From the NCBI GenBank assembly GCA_033297075.1, contig MU858302.1, positions 1-42,853 of the forward strand: a DNA stretch of 42,853 nucleotides, read 5' to 3'. Below, one piece after another: positions 17,990 to 30,800 of the stretch. Each line of letters begins with the position of its first letter. The first letter of the stretch is position 1. This DNA comes from Rhypophila decipiens (lineage: Eukaryota > Ascomycota > Sordariomycetes > Sordariales > Naviculisporaceae). The notes under the pieces were generated by a model, which had not been told where the DNA came from, ran no database searches, and saw only the letters and a program-made list of their open reading frames with translations. A program made the position numbers and the translations under genes.

Positions 17990-20732
17990 TTATGGGTCCG
18001 AGGCATCCTGAGCGTCAGCCTTTGGCGCGTCCGCGTCCGTCATCTCCTCGTCTTTGGAACCGCCGCTGCCAGCCTCTTGAGCAGCCTTCTCCGCCTCCGC
18101 GGCCTTGCGAGCCTCCTCCTCGGCAGCAGCCTTGGCGGCCCTCTCAGCTTCGACTCTCGCGAGGACGGCCTGACGCTCGGCCTCAACCTTCTCAAAGTGA
18201 CGCTGCATGATGGGGCCAGCGAGCGCCTTGATCTCGTCCTGCTTAGCAATGTAGACAGCCTTGGTGGCATCATCGCCCTCATCGTAGAGCCAATCCTAGT
18301 ACGCATCGCATCGCGTCAGTATAGAGTCCAGGGAAAGAAAATACCGTAAAGATTGGAGTCAGCTCTTACCTCAGTTGCCTCGAGCTTGCTGCGGATCTTG
18401 GTCTTTTCGTCGTCGCTGGCAAGGTCGGCGTATTGGTCATCCAACTTGTTACGGAGCTCGTAGATGAAGGTCTCGAGCTCGTTCTTCTTCTCCTCGGTGT
18501 CGGCGACAAGTTTGTCTTCCATGGCCATGGAGGCCTCCTTCTCAGTAGCCAGGTTCTTGGCATTAGGGTCTAGGGAATGCGTTGCGCTGACGATTGGGAG
18601 CTCGCCCTTCCTGACTTGCTTCTTTACCTTTCTCGTCTTGGGCTTCTCATCCTTGTTGTCCGTGTCCATAGCCTTATTTGTAAGGATACCCGTCAGTTTC
18701 TCTGATCTGTCATGTCCCCCGCCATCTTCATCGGGGGCCGGGTCAGATATTCCCGATTTGGTCTTGCGACGCTTTGGATCTCTGCCAGGCAGTTCTCCTA
18801 TTTCGCCGGCTTTCTGAACCGAAGAATTATGACGAGGGGAAGCACACTGATAATTTGTAGAAATACTCACATCCGAATCCTTCTTCTCGTCGTCCTTGAT
18901 CTCCTCCTCAATTTCTTGGTCCTCGACATAGTAACCGCTCTCCACATTCAAAACGCCGTGAATGTTGACCCGGGCCTTGAGCTTGCAGATCATGAAATCC
19001 TCCGGTCCACCAGTTGCCTTGACCCCCTTGACAGAGAACCTACCAATGAAAGGAGGGATCTTTCCGGGGAGATCCTCGGGTTGGGTGTATCTGGCCTCAA
19101 GGTCGAAAGCCTGCTTCCTGTAGAAGGTAAGAATTTTGGTCGATGGCAGAACATTGCCCTTGTTGAAGACAGTGAGACTGGTATCCTCATCCGGAATATC
19201 CTCGTCCTTCTCCCAAGCGAACTCGATGGGATAGGTGATGACGTCCTGGACAGCGAAGTCGCGGACCTTGAAGACTGGGGAAAGAATGGCGCAACTGAAG
19301 GCGCAACCACGGGCGACAGCCTCGTCCTGGTTCATGGTGTAAGAAAGATTTTTGCCGAAGAAATTTTGGATGCGCTCCTTGATAGCGGGAACACGGCTAC
19401 CGCCACCAACAACTTCGATGATGTCAATATCCTCCTTGCTAAGCTTCGCTTGGGCAAGAGCCTGCTCCAAGGGAAGCTGTACCCGGTTGAGGACAGGCTC
19501 GACCATGGCCTCGAACTCTTGACGGGTGATCATGGCGCGCACGTCGATATCATTCATCAGGGACTCGATGTTCAGAGGAGCCTGCTGATTGGCAGACAGG
19601 ATCTTCTTCAGCTTCTCGGCAGCGGCGTAGACGCGGCAGAGAGCCTTGGGGTTGCTGTAGATGTCGATCTTGTACTTGCCGTGGAACTCCTTCTGAAGGT
19701 GCTCGACGATGGCCTTGTCGAAATTCCTGCCACCGAGATGACGGTCCCAAGTGGTGGCCTTGACGGCAAGCTCACCCTTCTTGAACTCTACAATGGAGCA
19801 GGTCATTTCGCTGTATCCAACATCGACGAAGGCCACTCTCCGGGGCTTCTCGTCGCCGGAGGGGAGGTCCAACTTGGTGATGCCCCATCCGAGAGCGGCA
19901 GCGGTCGTGTCGTTGATTAGGCGGAGGAGCTTCAGACCGGCAATCTCAGAGGCGTCAATCAGAGCACGGCGCTGGACGTCTGTGAACCATGCAGGCACGC
20001 TCATGACAAAGTCTGAGACGGGGAGCTTGATCTCGTTGGTTGTTATTTGTTTGATCTTGCCAAGGAACATGGCGACGAGTTGTGTAGCAGAGAATTTCTC
20101 TTTCTTGCCGAGGTAAGTCACCTCGGCGCCCACCTGGCCGTCGACATCGACAAGGGGCGCAGAGACAAATTCTTGCTCGATCTGGACATCGGGGTCGTTG
20201 AGGGTGCGACCGACGAGGCGCTTAAGGGAACCGACGGTGTTTTTAAGGTTGGAAATCTCCTGGGTCTTTGCGGCCTCACCAAGGTAACGAGACTTGGGTC
20301 CGAAGCCAACTAGGGAGCTTGAAGCATGGCGCCGACGTCAGTACAGGCAATGCTTTGGCCGGGAGGTGAAAGTCGGAAAAGACAATGATGATATACTTAC
20401 GGGGTAGCCCGGTTGGAAACCTCATTAGTTATCTAGAAGAGAGTCAGCGCACTCAAGACCAATAATCCACAGAATATCAGATAGTCATGGCTTCCTTCGA
20501 GGGCAGAGGGTCGTCTTCGTGATGGTGGGACAGGGCCGGAGAGAGACATACCACATCGACACCGCGGTTTCTCGCAACAGCGATGACAGTGTTGAGGGTA
20601 CCGAAATCGACTCCTAGAAAACAAGAAATGATAATCAGCACTCTGCAATCCACGAATCGGTGCGGCGAATGTGCTCGACCGAGGTAACATCGTTATCGTT
20701 GCTGTTGGGCATGACTTACCGACGACACTCAT
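17990..20732 (-). CDS. hsp88: Hsp110-type chaperone Hsp88/SSE1
   Basis: Six exons: 20732-20720, 20613-20552, 20432-20401, 20317-18871, 18672-18370, 18295-17990 (720 aa; N. crassa Hsp88 is about 700). The three small 5' exons assemble MSVVGVDFGTLNTVIAVARN, the phosphate-binding loop of the ATPase domain. Residues 1 to about 385 form the Hsp70-like nucleotide-binding domain (LRLINDTTAAALGWG, VEVVGGGSRVPA). A beta domain follows, then an acidic linker interrupted by a 198-bp intron, an alpha-helical lid and an Ala/Glu/Lys-rich tail ending in an acidic EEMTDAD-like segment. Hsp110 proteins act as nucleotide-exchange factors for cytosolic Hsp70 and as holdases. The intron at 18673-18870 is stop-free and a multiple of three. 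A heat-shock-type site lies upstream. Confidence 0.94.
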
Positions 20733-22496
20733 GTTGGCGGTGGAGGGACGTTTTCAAGGAGGGGCAATTATCTATCGCAAGAGGCGTGTAAACAAGACTG
20801 TTTCCGGTTCGAGTCGATAAAACAAGGGGAGGCTGCTCGCTAACTTGTAGGAGAACGAAGAGATTCGTCCTTATAAATTCTGCTGTTCCTTCGTTCCAGA
20901 ACCGGATAGTAGATGGTGTTTGAATACGACGGGTGTGTGGTGTTGGGAGTTTTTTTTCGAAATTCGGCCGTGGTTGGGAGAAAACCAAAAAAAAAATTGG
21001 TATATGTATTTGGGTTGTAGTCTGAATGCGAGGGGGAAATTTTTGTAGGAATTTGTAACATGCAGCAGTCTCTTCTTGCTGGGCTGAGGCGACCTACCCC
21101 CCTTGTTTCTGTTAGTCCGGCCCCACGCAACTGTCAGTTCAAGGCTTTCACCACCCCACCTGGACGCTGGAAGGCAATGGAAGGAACTGGAGGCAACCAG
21201 CGACTGCGACTCCGGGCTTGTCGTATGTAACCCGTAGTGCGTAACGGTACAGCACTCCACGGTAAATACATGTAGTCAAACTGGTATACCAGGTTGACAA
21301 GGTTGCTAGGCCTGCCAGTGACTTTGATAATGCGTTTTTGTTGTAGAAATAATGCATTTTTTCAGCTTGTAAAGGGCCTATTTGACAATATAATAAGGCG
21401 TTTCAAGTCACGAGCAAGGGCCCTGGTCAGGTAGTGGAGGTTGACTATTTACCGTAGAATACTGTATATGCTGGACCATGCTACAATATTTCACCTGGGG
21501 CTGTTACGTTGGCTTGTTTCTGCTTGACATTGTAATTTGCTGATTCCTCACTTGTCGCCTCCCTTTGAAAGACATACTAATAACAACTAACTGCTACTTG
21601 TGCACATCTCTCTCTTGTCCTGCCCCTACCCGCCTTTGATCATTCCAACTTTGACCCACGTGCAGCACCAGAGAACAATGCGGCCAAAAAACACAACCGT
21701 ACAAGTGTGCCCCTCCATGTGGGAAGAGTGCTGGTTGCTGAGCGCCCCTCTTTCTCCAAAACTTCTCAACCAAGGACGGTGTGTCCCTATCAACCCCCAC
21801 CAATAACCCAGGGCGCTTCTGATTGTACGGCTCTCACCGCCTTCGCCCAGCCAAGCCTGATCGAGTCTTGGCTGGGCAGCCGGAATATTCTTAAAGGTGT
21901 CAAGGTGGTATTGAATTGTTTGTTGTTGCTATCTCTTACACAACCATTGTCAATAACCTGGCCATAGAATCTTGGGGATCCTAGGAAATCGTCTTTTTTC
22001 ACAGCTGTTACTCCATCGTAATGTACGTAATGCCTTGTTCTAGAATTCTTGGCAGGTTGTCTTTTTACGCAATAGTGAGTGCGCTGAGAATACACGTGCA
22101 AACAGGAGGTAACAAACGCATTTACGGATTACCATACGGAACACGGAGCACGGAGTTATAATTAGAAGATGCCCTTGGGAGATATTCGTTTATCAGGCCG
22201 CATAAAATTCCGTAAGGGAATATTCATTTTCTACACTGCATTAATCGGTTAGCGCCCCATTTTGCCCTTACTTTCTCCCCCTAAAAAAATCTAGGCGCGG
22301 ATATCCTTATAATACTGCCCATCTACATGCCTCAGAGGCTCAGACCTGGTAGGCCTTTCTCGAACCCGCAACACCGTTTAGGGTAGTGGGGGGGGGAGGG
22401 GGGTGACGTGAGAAGCCGATTTGTTTCTCTGTCGCTGTCTAAAGACCTTCTCAACCTCCCACTGCTATATCCAGGACGCCTACTCGCCGCCCTCAA
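20733..22496. other. Intergenic: Hsp88 promoter and chitin synthase 3' flank
   Basis: 1.76 kb. The left 300 bp should be the Hsp88 promoter and leader, with a heat-shock-type site and A/T-rich tracts near 20950-21010. The rest shows no gene, inverted repeat or RNA that I can support; small strings such as the ACGGAGCACGGAGT duplication near 22140 are typical fungal simple sequence. Confidence 0.5.
20886..20901 (-). promoter_or_regulatory. Heat-shock-element-like site upstream of Hsp88
   Basis: TTCCAGAA (20894-20901) is the alternating TTC-nn-GAA unit bound by heat shock factor, with two further TTC units just before it (20886, 20890), not all in perfect 5-bp phase. It is about 165 bp upstream of the Hsp88 ATG. 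Suggestive for a heat-induced gene, not proof. Confidence 0.45.
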
Positions 22497-25120
22497 CTAT
22501 CGGTGGTTCGCTCCCGGGCCCTGGTGTGATTGCCCTCCATTATAGGGGTCAGTGTGGTCAGCATGATGACACCCTTCTATCTCGGCTTCAACGTCATCCA
22601 TTGTTGAGACACGCGTCCAGCTTGCCCGTCCTAGGGGACTCCTCCCGGTACGATAAGTCGTATTACTAGGCGGCGCTACTTGGCCATGTTGCCGGGACGG
22701 GCCGCGAGAGTCTGACGAGGTTGCGTGTCCTTGCTGTTCCTGTGTCAAGCTTGCAGATGCAAGACTATCGCTGCTCGCGATCCTCGGGTGCGTAGGCCGC
22801 CTGGAGTTTGAAGCTATCGAAAGGGTATCGGCAACATCTGTGAACCCCGCTCTCCGGAGTTCCGATTCGGAGAACTCGTACACCTGCCCTGGAGGCGGGC
22901 CCGGCGGGAATGGCATTGCCTGGGTGATGAATTGCTGGCTTGCGTGAGCAAGCTCATACTTCCGCCGGTCCTCGTCCCCCATGATGCTTTCCACCCTTCT
23001 CGGCATATATACCGAGTAGTGGCCGGTTTGCGCCGACAATGTGCTGTCAAACGAGTCTCGGTTTCGCAGTTGCCTTTTCCCTGCATAATGCGATCCGGCA
23101 AGGACACTAACGCTTGCCATGGAATCGTCTGGGTGCTGGTACCATCCGCTGGGTGTTCTCTCTGGCGCAGCAAATTTGCCCACCACCTTGTCTGGAGGCT
23201 GCAGGACACTCTTGGACCTCGACAGGCCGGCCGTGCCAGTCTTTTCGCCTTCGAGCTCCTTCCTCTCCTTGGCGGCGGGAATAAATGACTCGGGGACGAT
23301 ATTGAGATCGTCGCCTGTCTGCTCAGCTTGCTCAATCGCCTCTTGGGCTGTGGTATGGGAATCCGCCGTGGCAGCATCAGCGCGAGGGCCACCCCAAGTC
23401 CGTTGTCCTGCCGTGAAGATGCCGTATACCATATAGTACCAGTTGAAGAAGGGGTTCAGAACGAACATCATGGGATAAAGCATGATCTTGTACCTCTTCA
23501 GTTTTGCTCCAAAGTATATCATCATCAGCCAGTTGAGGCCGAGAGATATGGCGATGAACCCGACAGGCAGGTCGGCAATCCTCTTGGACGTCGTCATGAG
23601 TGCCAAGACCATTATGAAGAAGAGCAAGGCGGTGGTACGAATCGTGTTCTGCATGAAGCGGACCAACACAAGGATCGGGTACCGCTTCCACAACCGCCAG
23701 TCCGTCAGCATGCAGACTTCATTGGTGATGAATCCGAGGAACCAGCGACGGCGCTGCTTGATGAGCGACTTCATGGTCTGAACGGCCTCGGTTTTGCAGA
23801 ATGCCGACGTGCACATTTGAATTTGATACCGCTTCTTGGCACCGATCATGAACAGATGGGTCAGCCAACGGTCTTCTCCCAGATGGCCCTTGGCAAAGTC
23901 GAACAGGTCCTCGCACTGTTCCGCCTTATCGGCAAAGTAGTACTTGGCCATTCGCCTGAAGGCCGAGAAGCGCAGCATGGTGAGAGCGCCAGGAAGACAG
24001 GTCACGGCACCGCAGCCGGATTCCACTGTACGCTCAAACAGCTGTCCGTGAACGTACTCCATGTCCTGGAGAAGGGTGATGAGGCTGTGCTTCCTCGTTG
24101 TGGACGTGATAACGCCTGTCATGGCCAGCATGTCTCGCTTGTTCCCGGGACTGAGCTCCATATCGTAGACAAAGTTCTGCAGACAGACTCTATCAAGAAT
24201 GCAGTCCGAGTCGATAAACAGGATGAAGAGGTTGTCGTTGCGCTTCAGGTATTCATGATAGACCCTATCGATGAGCTTGAAGGTTTGCTTCTGGCAATGC
24301 CTCTTTCCTCCATGGGGAAATCGAGAGACCGTCACCCTGGCGGACTTGTATGCGACATCGATGCTCTTGGGATACGTGTCGAGGGTCAAGGGGACGCCAA
24401 GCTTTTCGATGGTGTTGAGGTAAAGCTCATCCTCTTGGTCGCCGTCAAAGGAGAGGAACACATGAATGCAAGAGGGCGGGTAATCGCACTCGACAACCGA
24501 GTTGACGGCGGTGATGAGAATATCCGGTTCTTCCTTGTAGCACGGCATCACAATCACAACCTTGGGGGCCGAGACCTCATCGAGGACCTGCTTGATGCGT
24601 TTGGTCCGGCCGAGTTCGTGCGTGACGAGCTGGTAAACGCAAAATAGCCAGGGGATGGTCAAGAGCCCGGCAAAGCTGTAAAATGCAAACCACTGGAGGA
24701 AGCTGACCATGGCCGTTGGCCAGACCCGGACGATTTGGCTAGGAAGGGGGAGGGTGACGATCATGATGGGTAGAAAGATGCATCTTTACACACTCGCGTC
24801 AGCACGGGGTCGGAAGCAGACCAAAGGGCGTGCATCAAAGACAGACCTTAGTAGGACAAACGCAATGCCCACAATGACTGCCAGAAGCTTGACCGTCCAG
24901 TGCTCCGCCTTCTTGAACACCTTCCAAAGACAATAGACGAACGCAGCCAGCCACAGAAACCATTCAAGGAGGGCAGCTAGCATCACCAGACCCACGATGG
25001 CGGTGTAGGCAATCTAGGAAGCAGTTGGAGTCAGCATCTTGAAGTTCAGCCCTACAAACGGGGAACATGGCATCTTCTCACCTCCCTGGCGGGCCAAGTA
25101 TCCAATACATCGGACGTCAT
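22497..25120 (-). CDS. chs6: Chitin synthase, class VI (division lacking myosin domain)
   Basis: Three exons: 25120-25082, 25013-24847, 24783-22497 (830 aa). Introns are 68 bp (GTGAGA...CTAG) and 63 bp (GTCTGT...AAAG). The first two exons add MTSDVLDTWPARE and two N-terminal membrane helices, which a start at the internal ATG 24764 would lose. The processive GT2 catalytic core shows VIVMPCYKE, FLSFDGDQ, LFIDSD, the LGEDRW motif (Asp near 373) and QRRRW near 412-416. C-terminal membrane helices and a long Ser/Gln-rich cytosolic tail follow. The enzyme polymerises UDP-GlcNAc into chitin at the plasma membrane. No myosin or cytochrome-b5-like N-domain is present. The N-terminus and core resemble the class VI group (A. 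fumigatus ChsD type), by recall; class assignment is less sure than function. Confidence 0.9.
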
Positions 25121-26819
25121 CCTGGGCAACGCTTCGACAAGACTTGAGGCTCAAACGACGCAGCGCCCAGAAACACCAAGACGTGTCGAAGGAGCAAAAG
25201 ATGCGCCAAAGAGATCAACCTGAGCTCCAAGATGGAACGCCAAGCTACAGCCCAGGCGGTGATGAGAGGTCTTTATGTAAAATGGGCCAAGATCCGGGAG
25301 ACGAGGCGGTGGGCGGAAAGTTGCAGCAAGCGAGGAGTCCCGTGGCGGGTACTTGCAGGGAGACCCAGAGACAAGGAAGTCCCCGAAGCTTGGTTGTATG
25401 GTTCAGGATCAGACTTGTAAGAAACCGCCGTCCTCGTTTCAACCCAGGAGGCTTGTGACCAAGTATATGTGGTTGCAGAGGCGAGGAGGGAGAAGGGAAG
25501 AAAAAAAAGAAAAAAAAGAGTATCACAGCCAGCTCAAGTGCCACACCAGACCGAGAGGACGACGGGACCTGTCCACGCAATGGAGGAGAGAGCAGACGCG
25601 GCAGCTCCTCTGAAATGACACCAAGCAGGAGATGAGCGACGCCAGTCAATTGCCAGGCGTGGGGATTCCAATATCTCCAAATGAAGAGGTGATTTAGCCG
25701 GCCGGCCGCACCTCTCAGGGCAGGTGTGGTTGGCTGCTCACGGAGTATTGAAAGCAAAAGAGGTTGTGCTTTTGGAAAGGAGGCGCGGTATCTATAAAAT
25801 TGAAGGCGTGATGTCGATCAATAGGCAGGGGATTGCTTGAGAAGATGTTGAGTAAAAATCACGGAGACCAAGTTCTTACACCTTTCAGCTCGCGAGACTG
25901 GAGATGGCCCTTAACGGCAAGTCCAAAAGGCAAAGAATAGACGACATCGGTGAAGCCTCAATCTGGTGACTCCCCGTCTATATTTTCTCAGATAAGAGTG
26001 AACCTAATCCTGCCGATACCAACCACAGATCGAAACCAGAACAGAAAAACGAAAAAAAAAACGAAAACTAAAAGACAAGTAATGGTAAACTGGCAGGAGT
26101 TTTCCCAGTCTGGAACTGCAAGAGAAACCCAGCTAGTTAGACGACTCGACGAGACTATTGGGGGGGATGGAGGGGCCAGATGAATTAAGACAAGCCGCAA
26201 GGAAGCTGCAATGGGTGTTCCGTAGATTATAGTACCTTGCAGCATGAAGAACACGGGGAAGATGCAAAAATAGAAGGCGCTACCTTTCCATAGATCCCGT
26301 TTGAATATGTCGTTCGTCTCGTCTCTCTAGCTTTGGAAGCCACGAGTTTTCTTTCATCCAGCTCGTACATGGGATCTTTAACCACGGTAGACACGAGACA
26401 CCCGTCCCGTCTCAAACCTACCACTACCTAGTGGTAGAGAAGAGGAGAAGGAGAGACCAGACATTTTCGAGACGTCACGTCGTACATACTCCCTGTGGTG
26501 CTTCAGGAGAAGGTATCCGGAGCAAGAAGGAAATCGGGATGTAAAATAAAATAGCATCCTATGAACTTCAGCACATGCATGGCGGAAATGCCATTCCTCG
26601 TATCGCGTAATCAGGTCCGTGAAATTACCATCAAAGCAGGAAACAGTGGAGCTCGGGAAAAGAAAAGCCCGCTCAATGACCCGTGTAACCGATTACTTGT
26701 ATAACTAACCCAAAAATGTGAATTGGAAGACACTCTTCCGCTCGCCTTTTATTAATAATAATTAGAGAGTCATCTATAGTAGGAGCAGTTAAACTTAAAG
26801 TGTTAAAAGAGGGAATAAG
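25121..26819. other. Intergenic: chitin synthase promoter region
   Basis: 1.7 kb of mostly ordinary sequence with purine-rich A/G tracts near 25480-25530 and 26030-26070. A 9-bp perfect inverted repeat with 2-nt loop stands at 26418-26437 (CTACCACTA/TAGTGGTAG). No gene is supported; open frames here are short and of low complexity. Confidence 0.5.
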
Positions 26820-26824
26820 GGTGT

Positions 26825-26954
26825 TGTAACAACAGCGACATACCACACCACTGAGCCACAAACCCACAAAAGGGCACGATTCTAGAACGGAAGAATCCGC
26901 TCTAGGATTGGTATGTATAGTGTATGTAACAGCCGTAATAGTACGATCGTGACA
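26825..26954 (-). mobile_element. Solo LTR (130 bp) with 5-bp target duplication GGTGT
   Basis: Begins TGTAACA and ends TCGTGACA, flanked by perfect GGTGT repeats at 26820-26824 and 26955-26959. The first ~98 bp match the LTR at 42404 with only two base changes; the last part diverges and is 13 bp longer. The minus strand carries the A-box-like TGGCTCAGTGG. No internal retrotransposon sequence is attached, so this is a solo LTR of the same family. Confidence 0.9.
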
Positions 26955-26959
26955 GGTGT

Positions 26960-27690
26960 TAAAAACACAGGTAATTTGGTTAGTTATATATATATATAAA
27001 CGGGGTTAATTGACTAGGGGGTAAGAGTTAGTAATACTTACTTATTATTATATTTAGAGGTTAGAATAAGCTATTAGTTAAGGATAAAAAGTAGGTGGCT
27101 AGAAGTCTAACTTCTTGTCTAGCTGACTAAACTATAATATAGTCTTTATAATAGAGCTATATATATTAAACTAACTTAAATATACTTATATTATATTATA
27201 TTAGAATACTAATACTAATAGTCCTTTTTAAAATGAAATAACTACTATAATATAGTTAGTTAATATAAATATATTAAATTAATAGTAATATACCTACTTT
27301 ATTATAACTATATTAGAGGTTATAGAATAAAGTAGTCTTATAGGATATATAGACTATTTAGTAGACTATATACTCTATACCTTATTAACTTATCCCTTTA
27401 CTCCTTAGCCTACTACCTTCTATAGAATATAATTAATTAATTATTACTAACTAACCTAATTATATATATATATATATAATCTATTACTCTTATACCTATT
27501 AATTCCAATATAGGAGATAGTGAAGATTCTTGTTTTTATCTATCCTATAGTAATACTAACCTACCTTACCTGCCTTCTTTACCTTACTAAAAAACGAAAC
27601 CATAAGAAAAAAAATAGAGAGAAATAAATAAAAGATCAAACAAGTTTTTTTTGTTTTATAAAAAGAAGAATATAGATAATAGAACATGCC
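26960..27690. repeat. RIP-degraded AT-rich block
   Basis: Very AT-rich, with TA-dinucleotide tracts (26984-26998, 27463-27478). From 27236 to 27505 there is no CpA and no TpG, which points to exhaustive RIP of a former repeat. The ancestral element cannot be identified by eye. The block ends about 170 bp before the eIF5B stop codon, in its 3' flank. Confidence 0.82.
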
Positions 27691-27857
27691 ATTTTCTCAT
27701 TCTCTTCCACAAACACCACTACGCGCTCTTTTCCCCTCGGTGGAAATCTCCTCTTTCCCCATAACCTACCGATGCAATCAACGTCACTGCATACTCCCCA
27801 CCGTACTTGTTTGATCTAGGTTCATTAGGTCCGTGAAAGCGTACGGAGTAAAAAAGC

Positions 27858-30800
27858 CTAAGAAATATCAAACATGGGCTTCATCTTGATGATAAGCTGC
27901 CACTCGTCACTCGACACATCCTTGCGGTAAAACTCCTTAAGGCAGTTGATGCTGGCGCGCGAGATTTGCGAGTACAGCATATCCTTCTCTTCCAGCTGGC
28001 GACCGTACGTGGGCTGGTGGCCTCCCATTTCGATCTTGATGGCCACCGACGGCTGACCCTTCTTGCAGACGGGAATCTGTTTGTGGTCACGTTCGATGGA
28101 AGTCCTGTTTTTTTTGTGTGGATAACAATGCGGTTAGTCTTGTGTGAACAAAAAGAGGATGCCTGTAGATAATAGGGTGGGAAGATTCAAGAAAAAACTT
28201 ACACTCTACCGAGAGCAACAACAGTCTTGGCACCAGTAGTGGGATCCGTCTTGATCGCCGCAATGGGAGTGTTGATCCGCAGCTGACCCTCAACTACATC
28301 GACACCAATGACGATGGGGTCCGTCTTGTTGAACACGGCAACGGGGCTCAAGACGCAGGGGAAGACAGCCAGGAGCTTAGACTCCTCCTTCTTCTTCTCC
28401 AAGAGCTCGTCCATGTGCTTGGTGAACTGGTCAAACAAGTGATAGATGATATCGGCCGTGAAGATCTTGATGCCCTGCTCGTCGGCATATGCCTGGGCCT
28501 CCTTGTCAACCTTGACATCGAAGCAAAGCATGACGGCGTAGTCTTTGGCCTTCTCCAACATGATACCGCACTGCATGACGTCCCGCTTGAATACCGGGCC
28601 GATACCCACGTTGGCGACGGGGATCTTGCAGTCCTTGAGAAAATCGAGCAGGGCCTCGAGCGAACCGAGGGTGGACGCCTGGACGCTGACACCGCGACCC
28701 GACTTTTCGACTCTGCTGAAGAGGGTGGCCAGGTCAGCCTCGACTTCCTCCTCGAGATCGGACTCGTCATCATCGGGGCCGACGACAAGCAGACGCGATC
28801 CAGCGATGGCACCTTCCAGACCGGGCGCACTAATCTTGACACCCAAGGCGGCCTTGACCTCCTTGTTGTGCACATAGGCGGATTTGAGACGCAATTCCTT
28901 GAGCGGTGCAGGCGTGAGAAGCGCCCTGATGTTGGTCTTGATGACACCTTCAACACCGCACAGCACAATGCGATCCCCTTCCCTCAGGATACCGTTGGAA
29001 AGAATGACATCAATGGTCATGCCGAAACCCTCAATCGCCTTGACTTCGAGCACGGTAGCCTGGACCTCGGACAGGTACATGAGCGAGCCCACCATCCTCT
29101 CCTGCGTCAGTTGAACGATCAGCTTGAGCATGTCGGGGATACCCTCGCCAGTATGGGCTGATGTGGGCACGAGCGAAACATATTTGGCCATGGACTTGTT
29201 CTCGTAAAAGAGCTCCGAGTTGAATCCCTGCTCGGCGAAGGCGACCTTGGTCTGCTCGAGCCGGTTCCTGAACTCGTTCTGGACCGCCTTGTTCTGAAGC
29301 GCCAAACTCTCCTGGAATCCGTTGTTGTCAATCTTCTTCCAGCCGTAGAGACGATCAATCTTGTTGAGCGCCACGATGAAGGGCGTTCTCCTATCACGGA
29401 GGAGCTTCATGGACTCAAGCGTCTGGGGCTCGAGACCGTGCATGATATCGACCACCAAGATGGCAATGTTGCAGAGCGAGGAACCACGCGAGCGAAGATT
29501 GGAGAAAGACTCGTGGCCGGGGGTATCGATGATGAGGAGACCAGGCACCTTGAACTCGAACTTGCCATCGGGGTTAACGACGGCAGTCTTTTGCTTGATG
29601 GCTTCGACAGGGAAGTATGTTGCACCGATCTGTTGGGTGATACCACCAGCTTCACCTTCCTGGACGTTGGTTTGTCTGATCTTGTCCAGGAGCTTCGTCT
29701 TACCAGTATCGACGTGTCCAAGAATGCAGCAGATGGGGGACCGGAGATTATCCTTTGACCTCGCCGCCAGTGCCTCTTGGTGTGCTTTCTCACGACGAGC
29801 AGCCGCTTCGGCCTTCCTCTTCGCCTCGGCCTGTGCCCGTGCGCTCGCCTCCTCGTCTGACGACTCGTCTTCCTCGGAATCCTCCTCAGAGTCAGACCCG
29901 TCCTTTACCGGCGCTTTGGGGCGGGATGGCAGTGATGCTGCTTTGCCGTTGGTCGCCCGAGCCGTGGCATCCTTGTCGGCCTTCTTCTCGCCCTCTTCAT
30001 CTGAATCCGCGTCCCAGCTGTCCTTGACGTCTTCCTTGTCCGACTCGACAGCCGCCTCCCAGTCCTCGTCCACGCTGTCCTCGGCAGCGGCGGCCTTCTT
30101 GGCAGCCTCTTCGGCCTCGGCCTTCTCGCGCTCAACACGAGCTTTCTCCTCTGCCTCCTTGAGCGCAGCCTCAGCCTGTAACTTCGCACGCTCAGCAGCC
30201 TCATCAAGGGCCTTCTGCTCGTCGATCTTGTCCTGTTTCCGACCACCCCTCTTCTTGTCAAAGGCAGGCTTCTTCTTCGTCTCGCCAGCAGCCTCGCCTC
30301 CCCCAGCGGGTCCGACCTTGATTCCGGCCGCCAGCATCTGCTGGAGTTTCCTCTCATTGCGAGCCTTCTCCTCCTTCTGGGCCTTGGTCATGAACTTGCC
30401 CTCTTTCTTGAGCTGATCAATCCTTTCCTTTTCTTTTTGCTTCTTGCGTGCCTTCTCCTCCTCCTTGCGCTTGGCCTCTTCAGCCGCTAGACGCTCCTCC
30501 TCTTCTATTCTTGCCTTCTCCTCGGCAAGCAGTTTCTCCTCCTCCTCTTTTCTGCGTCTGAGTTCCTCTTGTTGTTTCTGAATGGCGAGCAGGTGGGCTG
30601 GGGTCTTTTTCTTCTTTCCTCCTGCATCAGCAGCGGGTGCGGCAGGTGCAGGTGCAGGTGCAGGCGTAGTCTCGGTCTTCTTCTCCTCGGCAGCAGGCTT
30701 CGCTGGCTCTGCCTTGGCAGGTTGTGCCGGTCCACCGGCCTTCTTTTTTGCAGCCTAGGTAGTAATCACACGTCAGTACCGCTCTATCCGCAATCATTGA

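Noticed and set aside
18712..19920. 402-codon open frame antisense to Hsp88
   Set aside because: Same reason; the translation is a Leu/Asp/Gly-rich shadow of the chaperone codons.
23328..24647. 439-codon open frame antisense to the chitin synthase gene
   Set aside because: It mirrors the codon structure of a strongly conserved gene on the other strand and its translation has no domain; long antisense frames are common in GC-rich coding DNA.
29361..30416. 351-codon Ser/Ala-rich open frame antisense to eIF5B
   Set aside because: It is the complement of Glu/Lys/Ala-rich codons in the eIF5B N-terminus, not a protein-like sequence.
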